Assembly (NCBI RefSeq): GCF_000420645.1
Contig: NZ_ATVI01000005.1
Span: forward strand, 1 to 64,000
From: Nevskia ramosa DSM 11499
GTDB lineage: Bacteria; Pseudomonadota; Gammaproteobacteria; Nevskiales; Nevskiaceae
DNA: 64,000 nucleotides
Direction: 5' to 3'
This document shows positions 18,056 through 25,000 of the stretch, piece by piece. Each line of letters opens with the position of its first letter. The first letter of the stretch is position 1. The notes beneath the pieces are model-generated. The model ran no database searches, had not been told where the DNA came from, and worked only from the letters and a program-made list of their open reading frames with translations. The translations under genes and the position numbers were made by a program.

Positions 18056-18912
18056 GCCTGTGGAATGATTTTGTGGGGGCGGAAATCCGTTATGTCGATA
18101 CGCCGACCTACGGCCGCATCCGCGTCGCCGAAGCGGGCCCCAAGGGTGCGCCCGTGATCCTGTTCCAGCACGGCATCGGCGGTCATCTGGAGGCGTACTG
18201 CAAGAACCTGGTCGCGCTGTCCGACGAGTTCCGCTGCATCGCGTTCGACTACGTGGGCCACGCGCTGTCGAACCGCATGGTCATGGAGTACACGCCGCCG
18301 GTGCTCGCCGAGCAGGTTCGCGAATTGATGGACGCGATGGGTGTCGATTGCGCCCATCTGTCCGGCGAATCGCTGGGCGGCTGGGTGTCCGGCTTTTTCG
18401 CGGTGAAGTATCCGCAGCGGGTGCTGAAGCTGATGCTGAACACCGGCGCCGGCATTCCGATCGTTTCGGAGAAAGGCCGCGCCGACATGCTCGACCTGAT
18501 GGAGCGCTCGAAGAAGGCGGCCGGCCTTGCGCCGACCTTCGAGATGGTCAAGCACCGCATCGAATGGCTGATCCATCCGAACAACCACGCGCGTCTGGTC
18601 ACCGACGAACTGGTCAACTTGCGCCTGCGCTACTACCTGATGCCGGAAGGTCGTGAAGTGACACCGATGGTCAACCGCATGCTGCCGCGCCACGACGAAT
18701 TCCTGGTGCCGCTCGAAGCGATCAAGGCGGAGACCCTGCTGCTGTGGACGCGCGACAACCCGATCCATGATCTGGAATGCGCGCGCGCTGCCCATTCCCG
18801 CATTCCGAACTCGACGCTGTACGTGATGGAGGCCGACGCCGCCCACTGGCCGCAGTACGAAGATCCGGAAGAGTTCAACCGCGTGGCTCGCGCGTTCTTC
18901 GCCGGTCGCTGA
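18052..18912 (+). CDS. Alpha/beta hydrolase, meta-cleavage product hydrolase (CmtE-like)
   Basis: A 286-residue alpha/beta hydrolase. The nucleophile elbow is GESLGGW with S107, the oxyanion region is FQHGIGGH, the acid is probably the Asp of [10 protein letters not shown] (about 232), and the base is the His of [10 protein letters not shown]. Such enzymes split the C-C bond of a 2-hydroxy-6-oxo-dienoate; in the p-cumate pathway the products are isobutyrate and 2-hydroxypenta-2,4-dienoate. The start has GGAG at 9 bp and overlaps the TetR stop. Confidence 0.9.
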   Translation: MSLWNDFVGAEIRYVDTPTYGRIRVAEAGPKGAPVILFQHGIGGHLEAYCKNLVALSDEFRCIAFDYVGHALSNRMVMEYTPPVLAEQVRELMDAMGVDCAHLSGESLGGWVSGFFAVKYPQRVLKLMLNTGAGIPIVSEKGRADMLDLMERSKKAAGLAPTFEMVKHRIEWLIHPNNHARLVTDELVNLRLRYYLMPEGREVTPMVNRMLPRHDEFLVPLEAIKAETLLLWTRDNPIHDLECARAAHSRIPNSTLYVMEADAAHWPQYEDPEEFNRVARAFFAGR

Positions 18913-18917
18913 ACACG

Positions 18918-19700
18918 ATGAGCGACTCTCTTCATCTCGGTATCGCCCAGCGCCTGCGTGCGGCCTACCGTACCGGCGAGCCTGTGGCGCCGATCCGCGA
19001 TCTGCTCGCTCCCGGCGATGTTGCTGCCGCCTACGCGATCCAGGAACTGAACACCGAAAGCTGGCTGGGCTCCGGCCGTCGCCTGGTCGGCCGCAAGATC
19101 GGCCTGACCTCGGTCGCGGTGCAGAAACAGCTCGGCGTCGATCAGCCCGACTTCGGCATGCTGTTCGCCGACATGGCGGTCTGCGATGGCAAACCGGTGG
19201 CGCCGGGCCGCGTGCTGCAGGCCAAGGTCGAGGCCGAGATCGCCTTCGTGCTCGAACGTGATCTGACCGTCGAGCAGGCCACGGTCGCCGATCTGATGCG
19301 CTCGATTGCTTACGCGACTGCCGCCATCGAAATCGTCGGCAGCCGGATCGCCAACTGGGACATCCGCCTGGTCGATACCGTGGCCGACAACGCATCGAGC
19401 GGACTGTTCGTGCTCGGCAACACGCCGTATCGACTGGCCGGGCTCGATCTGCGTGTCTGCACGATGCAGATGACACGTGGCGAAGAAACCGTATCGACCG
19501 GCGTTGGCCACGCCTGTCTCGGCCATCCACTGAATGCAGCCTTGTGGCTGGCGCGGAAGATGGTTGAAGTCGGCCGGCCGCTGCAGGCCGGCGACATCAT
19601 CCTGTCCGGCGCACTCGGGCCGATGGTGGCTGCCAAGTCTGGTGAAATATTCGAGGCCCAGATCGATGGGCTCGGTTCGGTGCGCGCCGCCTTCGCGTAG
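18918..19700 (+). CDS. 2-oxopent-4-enoate hydratase (CmtF/MhpD family)
   Basis: A 260-residue hydratase of the fumarylacetoacetase-related MhpD family: [20 protein letters not shown] with [10 protein letters not shown], the metal-binding [12 protein letters not shown], then [13 protein letters not shown] and a C-terminal [13 protein letters not shown]. It hydrates 2-hydroxypenta-2,4-dienoate to 4-hydroxy-2-oxovalerate, feeding the aldolase at 10548. It starts 5 bp after the hydrolase stop and is the last gene of the operon. Confidence 0.92.
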   Translation: MSDSLHLGIAQRLRAAYRTGEPVAPIRDLLAPGDVAAAYAIQELNTESWLGSGRRLVGRKIGLTSVAVQKQLGVDQPDFGMLFADMAVCDGKPVAPGRVLQAKVEAEIAFVLERDLTVEQATVADLMRSIAYATAAIEIVGSRIANWDIRLVDTVADNASSGLFVLGNTPYRLAGLDLRVCTMQMTRGEETVSTGVGHACLGHPLNAALWLARKMVEVGRPLQAGDIILSGALGPMVAAKSGEIFEAQIDGLGSVRAAFA

Positions 19701-19724
19701 GGCCGCCCTGGGAATCGCGGTGGC

Positions 19725-20525
19725 TTATTGCTCGGCCCCCAGCTTCGAACGATTGAACAGCAGCGCCCCCAGCCTGGCCGCTGCGTCTTCGGTACAAGGC
19801 GCCGCCAATCGCGGAACCGCTTTCCACAGGGCTTCCGTGGTGATCACATCGGCCCAGCGGGTGTGCGCCACGCAGACCGCACCCGTCGGTGACCAGCCGG
19901 CTTCGAAGCCGAAGCTCGGATCGGCCTTCGATTCGGATGACTGAATGCCGATGCGGTCGTAGACATCGATGTTGGTGCCGTTCTTGGTATGCGGCTCGCC
20001 GTCGCCGGCGTAATCCGCGCGCACCATGTGAACGCAGGCGGCGTGATACGGCGTCAGGTCTTCGCCTTTGGGGCCGAGCGCCCAGGGTTTGTAGCCGAAG
20101 CGGATGCACTTGCCGACCGCACCCGAAGCACAGGTCAGCGTGATCGCGCCCTCGCGGCCGGGGTGATGCTCCGGCAGGCTGATCGGAAAGCCCCAGGTCT
20201 CGCCGTAGAAGTTTGGCTGGCAGGCCGGCTGCCATTCGCCCTTGTCGTTCTGCACCTGGAACTCGTGACGCAGGATGTCCGGGTCCTGCGGGTCCGGCTT
20301 GATCGAGGCGAGCTTGATCGACGCCAGCTTGCCGCCCTCGATGCCCATGTGCACGACCGCCCCTTGCATCTGCTGACCCCTCAACACCCGGCCATCGGCC
20401 AGCTTCAGCACGAAGGCGGTGTGCTCGGCGCTCATGTCCGGTGCGGTCACTGTCTGTGGCGCTGCCTGGGCGGCTAAGGCCAGCAGCATCAGCAAGGAGC
20501 AGTGGCGCAGAGGATTGAAGTTCAT
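19725..20525 (-). CDS. Secreted protein with ADYC-like domain, next to the kinase/peptide array
   Basis: A 266-residue protein. The start at 20525 gives a signal peptide (MNFNPLRHCSLLMLLALAAQ, cleaved after the following AA). The core contains VRADYAGDGEPHTKNGTNID and then VYDRIGIQ, which I match from memory to the ADYC domain family; here the defining Cys of ADYC is Ala. Several cysteines (ACQPNFYGETWG, TLTCASGAVGKCIRFGYKPW, HAACVHMV, VCVAHTRWAD, APCTED) suggest disulphides. Function is unknown. It is transcribed in the same direction as, and downstream of, the three kinase/peptide modules, separated from the last peptide gene by a terminator and a hairpin repeat, so it may be an effector or accessory of that system. 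Confidence 0.75.
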   Translation of the reverse strand: MNFNPLRHCSLLMLLALAAQAAPQTVTAPDMSAEHTAFVLKLADGRVLRGQQMQGAVVHMGIEGGKLASIKLASIKPDPQDPDILRHEFQVQNDKGEWQPACQPNFYGETWGFPISLPEHHPGREGAITLTCASGAVGKCIRFGYKPWALGPKGEDLTPYHAACVHMVRADYAGDGEPHTKNGTNIDVYDRIGIQSSESKADPSFGFEAGWSPTGAVCVAHTRWADVITTEALWKAVPRLAAPCTEDAAARLGALLFNRSKLGAEQ

Positions 20526-20710
20526 GAGGCGCTCATCAAGGATCGTAGGTCGGTTCAAGGCCACGCAATGCGGCTTGAGTACAACAACAATGTCACCCGG
20601 CCGGAACCGAATAGGCAACCGTACCGTCGCCGCCTTTTCCGGATGGCGCGCCAGATCCGCTCCACACGCATGACGCCGCGGGCTTGAGCGACCTGCAGAC
20701 GTCGGGAGCA

Positions 20711-20736
20711 GGTCGGTTCAAGCGAAGCGGAACCGG
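20711..20736. repeat. Interspersed GGTTC/GAACC hairpin element 1
   Basis: CGGTTCAAGCGAAGCGGAAC with a further CG closes an imperfect hairpin (CGGTTC paired with GAACCG). It is one of six similar elements placed on both sides of each peptide gene between 20.7 and 28.4 kb; this one lies between the first peptide's terminator and the ADYC-like gene. Confidence 0.6.
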
Positions 20737-20755
20737 CAGGCACCGCCTCAACGAG

Positions 20756-20784
20756 AAAGCCCGTCGGCAGGCCGACGGGCTTTT
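20756..20784 (-). terminator. Terminator of peptide gene 1
   Basis: AAAGCCCGTCGGC pairs perfectly with GCCGACGGGCTTT across a 2-nt centre. It sits 22 bp after the stop of the peptide gene ending at 20806. Nearly identical stems follow the other two peptide genes. Confidence 0.85.
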
Positions 20785-20805
20785 GAGGGTAGGGCCGCGC
20801 AGGTT

Positions 20806-21075
20806 TTATTCCGGCAGCGTGACGGCGACAACGGTGCCGGCTTCGATGCCGGTATTGAAAGTACCGTTGAGGTAAAAGCCGTTCTGTTTCCTGCCATTCA
20901 AGACGAAGCCGTTCAGGACGAAGCCATTAATCTGGATGCCGTTGATCTGGATGCCATTGATCTGAATGCCATTGATTTGAATGCCGTTCGCCCTCATGCC
21001 AGCCTCGGCAGAGAAGGAAGCGATGGCGGCGGTGGCAAGGCAGAGGGCGGCGGCGAGGGTCTTGAAGGTCTTCAT
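20806..21075 (-). CDS. Small exported Asn-Gly pentapeptide-repeat protein 1
   Basis: An 89-residue protein. The start at 21075 has a CGGAG ribosome-binding site and gives a Sec signal peptide (MKTFKTLAAALCLATAA, then IASFSAEA). The mature part is nine tandem five-residue units ending in Asn-Gly: MRANG, four IQING, two FVLNG, RKQNG and FYLNG. It closes with TFNTGIEAGTVVAVTLPE. Signal peptide and C-terminus are nearly identical in the two sister proteins (24330-24629, 27923-28222), while the repeat units differ. No known family is recognised; the period-5 hydrophobic pattern could form a small beta-solenoid. It follows kinase 1 on the same strand. Role as a ligand for the kinase is inference. 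Confidence 0.82.
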   Translation of the reverse strand: MKTFKTLAAALCLATAAIASFSAEAGMRANGIQINGIQINGIQINGIQINGFVLNGFVLNGRKQNGFYLNGTFNTGIEAGTVVAVTLPE

Positions 21076-21123
21076 GGTGAGGCTCCGGTAGGGTGTTGCG
21101 AGGGCGGTTGTGTGCCGGTTCAG

Positions 21124-21144
21124 CCCGGCGACGAGACGAACTTT
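21124..21144 (-). promoter_or_regulatory. Conserved upstream element of peptide gene 1
   Basis: CCCGGCGAC-N3-ACGAACTTT (plus-strand reading; spacer GAG), 48 bp upstream of the peptide ATG. The same element occurs upstream of peptide genes 2 and 3 with all 18 outer positions identical. It is a candidate operator or promoter element for the winged-helix kinases. Confidence 0.55.
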
Positions 21145-21283
21145 CTGCCTCGGCCCCCAGAACATCCTCTTGTCTCGTTGAAGACATTCCAATTTCTTGC
21201 ACACTTTTATCAAATCCATATAAATCAATTTCTTGCGGAATCATTTGAAGACCGCTTACCGCTTTGCAGGCGGTCAGTCTGGC

Positions 21284-21313
21284 GCAGGCCGGTTCAAACG
21301 AAGCGGAATCGAC
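21284..21313. repeat. Interspersed hairpin element 2
   Basis: GGTTCAAACGAAGCGGAATC variant of the element at 20711, located between the end of kinase 1 (21382) and the start of peptide gene 1 (21075). The 306-bp gap otherwise holds only the conserved upstream element and an AT-rich stretch. Confidence 0.5.
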
Positions 21314-21381
21314 AACTCGCCGAGGGCCGAAAGCCCGGCCGCGCCGCACGCGAAGGGACGCGGTTTGAGCCGACCCGCGGG

Positions 21382-24144
21382 CTACTTCAGCAGTGCCTCG
21401 GCCTGCCGGGTTCTCGGATCGTCCGGCCCGAGGGCGGCAAGCAGGATGGCGTGGCCGGATTTCAGCAGCGGCCCGGCTTCCTCTGGGTTTCCCCGGACTT
21501 GCAGGAACTGGCCAAGCAGGAACTCATCCCAGCCCACCAGCCATTCGCCCTGGGTCATCGCAGACCTGGCTTCATCGAGGTTCTGCCGCAGCAGGCGCTC
21601 GGCGATGCTGTTGTCCTTCAGCAACTGGCTGATCTGGGCCAGCTTCTCTCGCAGGCGCAGGGTTTCGTAGCCGGTGGGTTTCTGCTTCGGCTCGATCCGC
21701 GCCAGCGCCTCGCGGATGACGGTCTGCGCTTCAGGCAGGCGCCCGAGTTGAATCAGCGTGGTGGCGAGATCGAGGGCGACCGGGCTGTAGTCGATGGCCC
21801 GCAAGGCATCGCCCCGCTTCTGCCAGAGAGCCAGCAGGTCTCGTTGTTCGGGGAGTGCAGCCTCGGCATGACCGAGCAGGAAGTTGGCACGGGCGCGGCT
21901 TCGGTGGTCGATCAGGGTCAGCCGATTCTCCGGGCCGTAAATTCGAAGATCCCGGGACAGATACTTTTCGATCAGTGGCAGGGCTTCTTCGGCCAGTCCG
22001 ACGCCCAGCATCGAGCTGACGAGCACGCCATTGCTCTGCGTCATCCACAGGCTGTCTTCGCCGTAGATCCGCCGCAGCCCCGCGTTCGCCGTACGCAGCA
22101 TCGGCAGTGCTTCGGCGTGCCGCTCGACATGACCCAGCATGATCCCCCGGTAGAGCAGCATGCGCAGCGTGACCAGACTGTCCGGGCCGAAGCGCGCCTG
22201 AGCATCGCGATAGAGGCGGTCGATGGTCGGATCGCAACGATTGACGAACATCGCGAAATAGCCCGAGACGCAGCGCAGGATCGCAACCGAGCCCGCAGCG
22301 TCGGCCGCGATCTCGGGATGCGGAGTTCCGGCCGCTTTCTCCACGTCGGCAATCCGTTGCGACCAGATCAGCAGGTTGGGTACGTCGAGCTGATTGATAT
22401 ACATCTCCCGCAAGGCAGTCCGCGCCGCCTGGGTTTCATCGGCAGCCTCGCCCTGCTGGGCTGACAATTCCTTCTCGGCGATGGTCAGAAGCCGCTGCGC
22501 CGGCTCGCTTTCGCCCATCGCGGCGTAGGCGCTGCCGATCACCCGGGCCAGCGTGGCATGCACTGCGGGCTGTTCCTTGAACTGCTGGTCGAGTTGCTGC
22601 TGCGCCCGGTCGAGCACCTCGCGCATGGTCACGTCGCGACGGCCGGCGATGACCGGGTTGGCGGCGCTGAGCAGATCGTCGGTCATGAACGCGGTGACGG
22701 CGGCTGATTCCCTTGCCGCCGCGGTGGCTTTCTTTTCCGCGGCGCGCGCGCCGAGAAACTGCCAGAAGCTCAGGCCCATGCCGACCACGGCAACGGCTGC
22801 CAGCGCCATCCACAAGCTGCGCCGGGCGCGGGCGCGATCGAGCGCGGCCTTCGTTTTTTCAGCTTCGGCTGCGGCGGCCTGTTCACGCATTCTTGTCTCG
22901 CGCCGCGCCGGCAAGCTGCGCAGGCGCAGGGCGAGGGCCGCAGCATCGGCCAGCCGTTGCTGCGGATCGCCGGAGGCCGCGTCGCCGATATCCTCGATCA
23001 GCAGCGGATCGTCGATCCGTCGTTCCCAGCCTGGTGATAACGGCCGGCGCAGATCGCCGACAACGAGCTGATAGAGCACCACGCCGAGCGCGTAGACATC
23101 CGAGCGGATGGTCGGCGGGCTGCCGTCGAGCAGTTCCGGTGCCAGGTACTGCGGTGTGCCGCTGCTGGCGTCGACGAGGGTCTGGGTGAAGCCGAGCTGG
23201 GCGATGTCCAGCGAGCGCAGGCGGTCGCGATCGATCAGGCGGGCGCTGCCGAAATCGGAGAGCTTCACTTGCAGCGGCGCGGATGTGCCCTCCGGCTTGC
23301 TGCTCGCATGCAACAGCAGATTGGAAGGCTTCAGATCCTTGTGCAGCACGCCAACGGAATGGGCGGCTGCCAGGGCATCGGCGGCCTGCGCCAGCAGTTC
23401 CAGGCGCTGATCCAGCGGCATCGTGCCGATGCCGTGGGTATCGGCCCAATCGCTGAGACTGCCCTGGTTGCACCAGTCGGTGGCGATGAAATACGGCGCT
23501 TCGTCGAGATTCCAGTCCAGCACTCTCACCAGATCGGGCCGCTCGCCCAGGCTCTGACGCATCAGCTGCGACAGGGTGATCTCGCGCTTCAGTGCCGTGA
23601 GCGCCAGCCGGTCCCGCGCGAACTTGAAGACGCGATTTTCACGCGTCGACGAGGCCATGCCCAGCCAGACGTCGCCGCCACCGCCGGCACCCAGCCGCGT
23701 TCGCAGAACCCAGCCGCTACGGAATGGCAGCGGATCACCGTCCTTGAAATCGAGTGCCGGCTCGGGTGCCGGCAGGCTGGCGATACGGGCGTCCTCGCGC
23801 AGCACTTCGGCCATGAACCGGTAGCCGTAGCCGTAGACGGCCTTGATCAGCGTCTGCGACTGCTCGTCGCCAAGTGCCATGCGCAGCTTGCCCATGGCAT
23901 TGGTCAGGCTGGAGTCGGAAACGATACGGCCGGGCCAGACCGCCTCGAACAATTCTTCCTTGGTGATGACTTCGCCGGGGTTGCGGACGAAATGCATCAG
24001 GATCTCGGTCGGTTTGCGTGGCAACTCGATCACCGCACCACCGACGCTGACCTCCATCGTCCGCTCGTCGAGCACCACCTCGCCGAAACGCCAGCGTGGA
24101 GCGTCTTCTTTCCCTGCCCGCCTTGACTCGGTTTTCTGGCCCAC
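21382..24144 (-). CDS. Winged-helix/Ser-Thr kinase/TM/TPR signalling protein 1
   Basis: About 920 residues. Residues 18-115 form an OmpR/CadC-type winged helix (FGEVVLDERTMEV to AVYGYGYRFMAEV). Residues 145-415 form a Hanks-type kinase with all key parts: glycine loop GAGGGGDVWLG, K174 (VFKFA), catalytic HKDLKPSNLLL (D270), DFG 297-299, APE 336-338 and SDVYALGVVLYQL. A single TM helix follows (WMALAAVAVVGMGLSFWQF, about 445-465), then about 450 residues of TPR-like helices predicted to be periplasmic. An in-frame TTG at 24204 exists, but the GTG at 24144 aligns with the GTG starts of kinases 2 and 3. It would join DNA binding, phosphorylation and periplasmic sensing in one chain. Peptide gene 1 follows it. 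Confidence 0.85.
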   Translation of the reverse strand: MGQKTESRRAGKEDAPRWRFGEVVLDERTMEVSVGGAVIELPRKPTEILMHFVRNPGEVITKEELFEAVWPGRIVSDSSLTNAMGKLRMALGDEQSQTLIKAVYGYGYRFMAEVLREDARIASLPAPEPALDFKDGDPLPFRSGWVLRTRLGAGGGGDVWLGMASSTRENRVFKFARDRLALTALKREITLSQLMRQSLGERPDLVRVLDWNLDEAPYFIATDWCNQGSLSDWADTHGIGTMPLDQRLELLAQAADALAAAHSVGVLHKDLKPSNLLLHASSKPEGTSAPLQVKLSDFGSARLIDRDRLRSLDIAQLGFTQTLVDASSGTPQYLAPELLDGSPPTIRSDVYALGVVLYQLVVGDLRRPLSPGWERRIDDPLLIEDIGDAASGDPQQRLADAAALALRLRSLPARRETRMREQAAAAEAEKTKAALDRARARRSLWMALAAVAVVGMGLSFWQFLGARAAEKKATAAARESAAVTAFMTDDLLSAANPVIAGRRDVTMREVLDRAQQQLDQQFKEQPAVHATLARVIGSAYAAMGESEPAQRLLTIAEKELSAQQGEAADETQAARTALREMYINQLDVPNLLIWSQRIADVEKAAGTPHPEIAADAAGSVAILRCVSGYFAMFVNRCDPTIDRLYRDAQARFGPDSLVTLRMLLYRGIMLGHVERHAEALPMLRTANAGLRRIYGEDSLWMTQSNGVLVSSMLGVGLAEEALPLIEKYLSRDLRIYGPENRLTLIDHRSRARANFLLGHAEAALPEQRDLLALWQKRGDALRAIDYSPVALDLATTLIQLGRLPEAQTVIREALARIEPKQKPTGYETLRLREKLAQISQLLKDNSIAERLLRQNLDEARSAMTQGEWLVGWDEFLLGQFLQVRGNPEEAGPLLKSGHAILLAALGPDDPRTRQAEALLK

Positions 24145-24240
24145 GCGCTCGCTGTAATGAAGGACAGGCGCGGGATCATCGAACGCGGTTACGGCGGCGG
24201 TCAATGGTGGCCGGGTTGGTGTCGAAGGTCCCCTCAGGGT

Positions 24241-24262
24241 GGTTCAAGCGAACCGGAATCGA
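24241..24262. repeat. Interspersed hairpin element 3
   Basis: GGTTCAAGCGAACCGGAATC, a variant of the shared element, located just beyond the terminator of peptide gene 2 and about 100 bp upstream of the kinase 1 start. Confidence 0.5.
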
Positions 24263-24280
24263 CAGGTGCCGCACCAGAGA

Positions 24281-24310
24281 AAAAGCCCGTCGGCAGGCCG
24301 ACGGGCTTTT
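24281..24310 (-). terminator. Terminator of peptide gene 2
   Basis: AAAAGCCCGTCGGC pairs perfectly with GCCGACGGGCTTTT over 14 bp, 20 bp after the peptide stop. It would separate the peptide transcript from kinase 1. Confidence 0.88.
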
Positions 24311-24329
24311 GAGGGCAGCTCGCGCGGGT

Positions 24330-24629
24330 TTATTCCGGCAGCGTCACGGCGACGACGGTGCCGGCTTCGATACCGGTGGTGGTGGTGCCATTCAGCACGA
24401 GGCCATTCAGCACGAGGCCATTCAGCACGATGCCATTCAGGTTCAGGCCGTTGATGACAAAGCCATTCAGAACGATGCCATTCAGAACGATGCCATTCAG
24501 GACGATGCCATTCAGGTTCAGACCGTTGATGACAAAGCCATTCAGCTTCATGCCAGCCTCGGCGGAAACGGAAGTAAAGGCGGCGGTGGCGAGGCAGAGG
24601 GCGGCGGCGAGGGTCTTGAAGGTCTTCAT
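24330..24629 (-). CDS. Small exported Asn-Gly pentapeptide-repeat protein 2
   Basis: A 99-residue protein with signal peptide MKTFKTLAAALCLATAA plus FTSVSAEA. It has eleven five-residue units, each ending in Asn-Gly (MKLNG, FVING, LNLNG, three IVLNG, FVING, LNLNG, IVLNG, two LVLNG), then TTTTGIEAGTVVAVTLPE. At the DNA level this is a 15-bp tandem repeat, so copy number can change without a frameshift. The ribosome-binding site is CGGAG. It lies between kinase 2 (upstream) and kinase 1 (downstream) and belongs to the middle module. Unknown family; see proteins 1 and 3. Confidence 0.85.
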   Translation of the reverse strand: MKTFKTLAAALCLATAAFTSVSAEAGMKLNGFVINGLNLNGIVLNGIVLNGIVLNGFVINGLNLNGIVLNGLVLNGLVLNGTTTTGIEAGTVVAVTLPE

Positions 24630-24688
24630 GGTGAGGCTCCGGTAGGGTGTTGCGAGAGTGTTTCGAGAGAGGTTCAGTGCCGGTGCTG

Positions 24689-24709
24689 CCCGGCGACGAA
24701 ACGAACTTT
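24689..24709 (-). promoter_or_regulatory. Conserved upstream element of peptide gene 2
   Basis: CCCGGCGAC-N3-ACGAACTTT (plus-strand reading; spacer GAA), 59 bp upstream of the ATG at 24629, in a 371-bp intergenic region. It is followed further upstream by an AT-rich stretch that could hold the promoter. Confidence 0.55.
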
Positions 24710-24900
24710 GAGCGCGACCCGCCGCAACAACCTGTCATCCGCTAAACATCATTTAAACATCTCATACACCGTTTCTGATTTCATATGAATCAATGAGTTG
24801 CCATCATTTTTCAACTGCTGGGAGCCGGCCAGATCCGGTTCCCAGCGAGGTTTTCGCCGTTTGAAGTTCCCGTGAACACGGAATTCCCTGCGGTGTGTGC

Positions 24901-24929
24901 AGGTCGGTTCAAGCGAAGTGGAACCGACA
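24901..24929. repeat. Interspersed hairpin element 4
   Basis: GGTCGGTTCAAGCGAAGTGG followed by AACCGAC, an imperfect hairpin of the shared family, between the end of kinase 2 (25001) and peptide gene 2. Confidence 0.58.
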
Positions 24930-25000
24930 GCGCGCTTGCGGCGATTGATCGGGCCGTGCTTGTCGGCTCCGCCCGCAGAAGGAGGCAGGCCCGAGCCGTC

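Noticed and set aside
20608-20621. A ninth MarR-type site (ATAGGCAACCGTAC)
   Set aside because: Only the right half matches; the left half fits at 3 of 6 positions.
20862-21000. Short direct repeats resembling a CRISPR array (also at 24380-24550 and 27980-28140)
   Set aside because: The 15-bp units have no spacers, stay in frame, and encode the Asn-Gly repeats.
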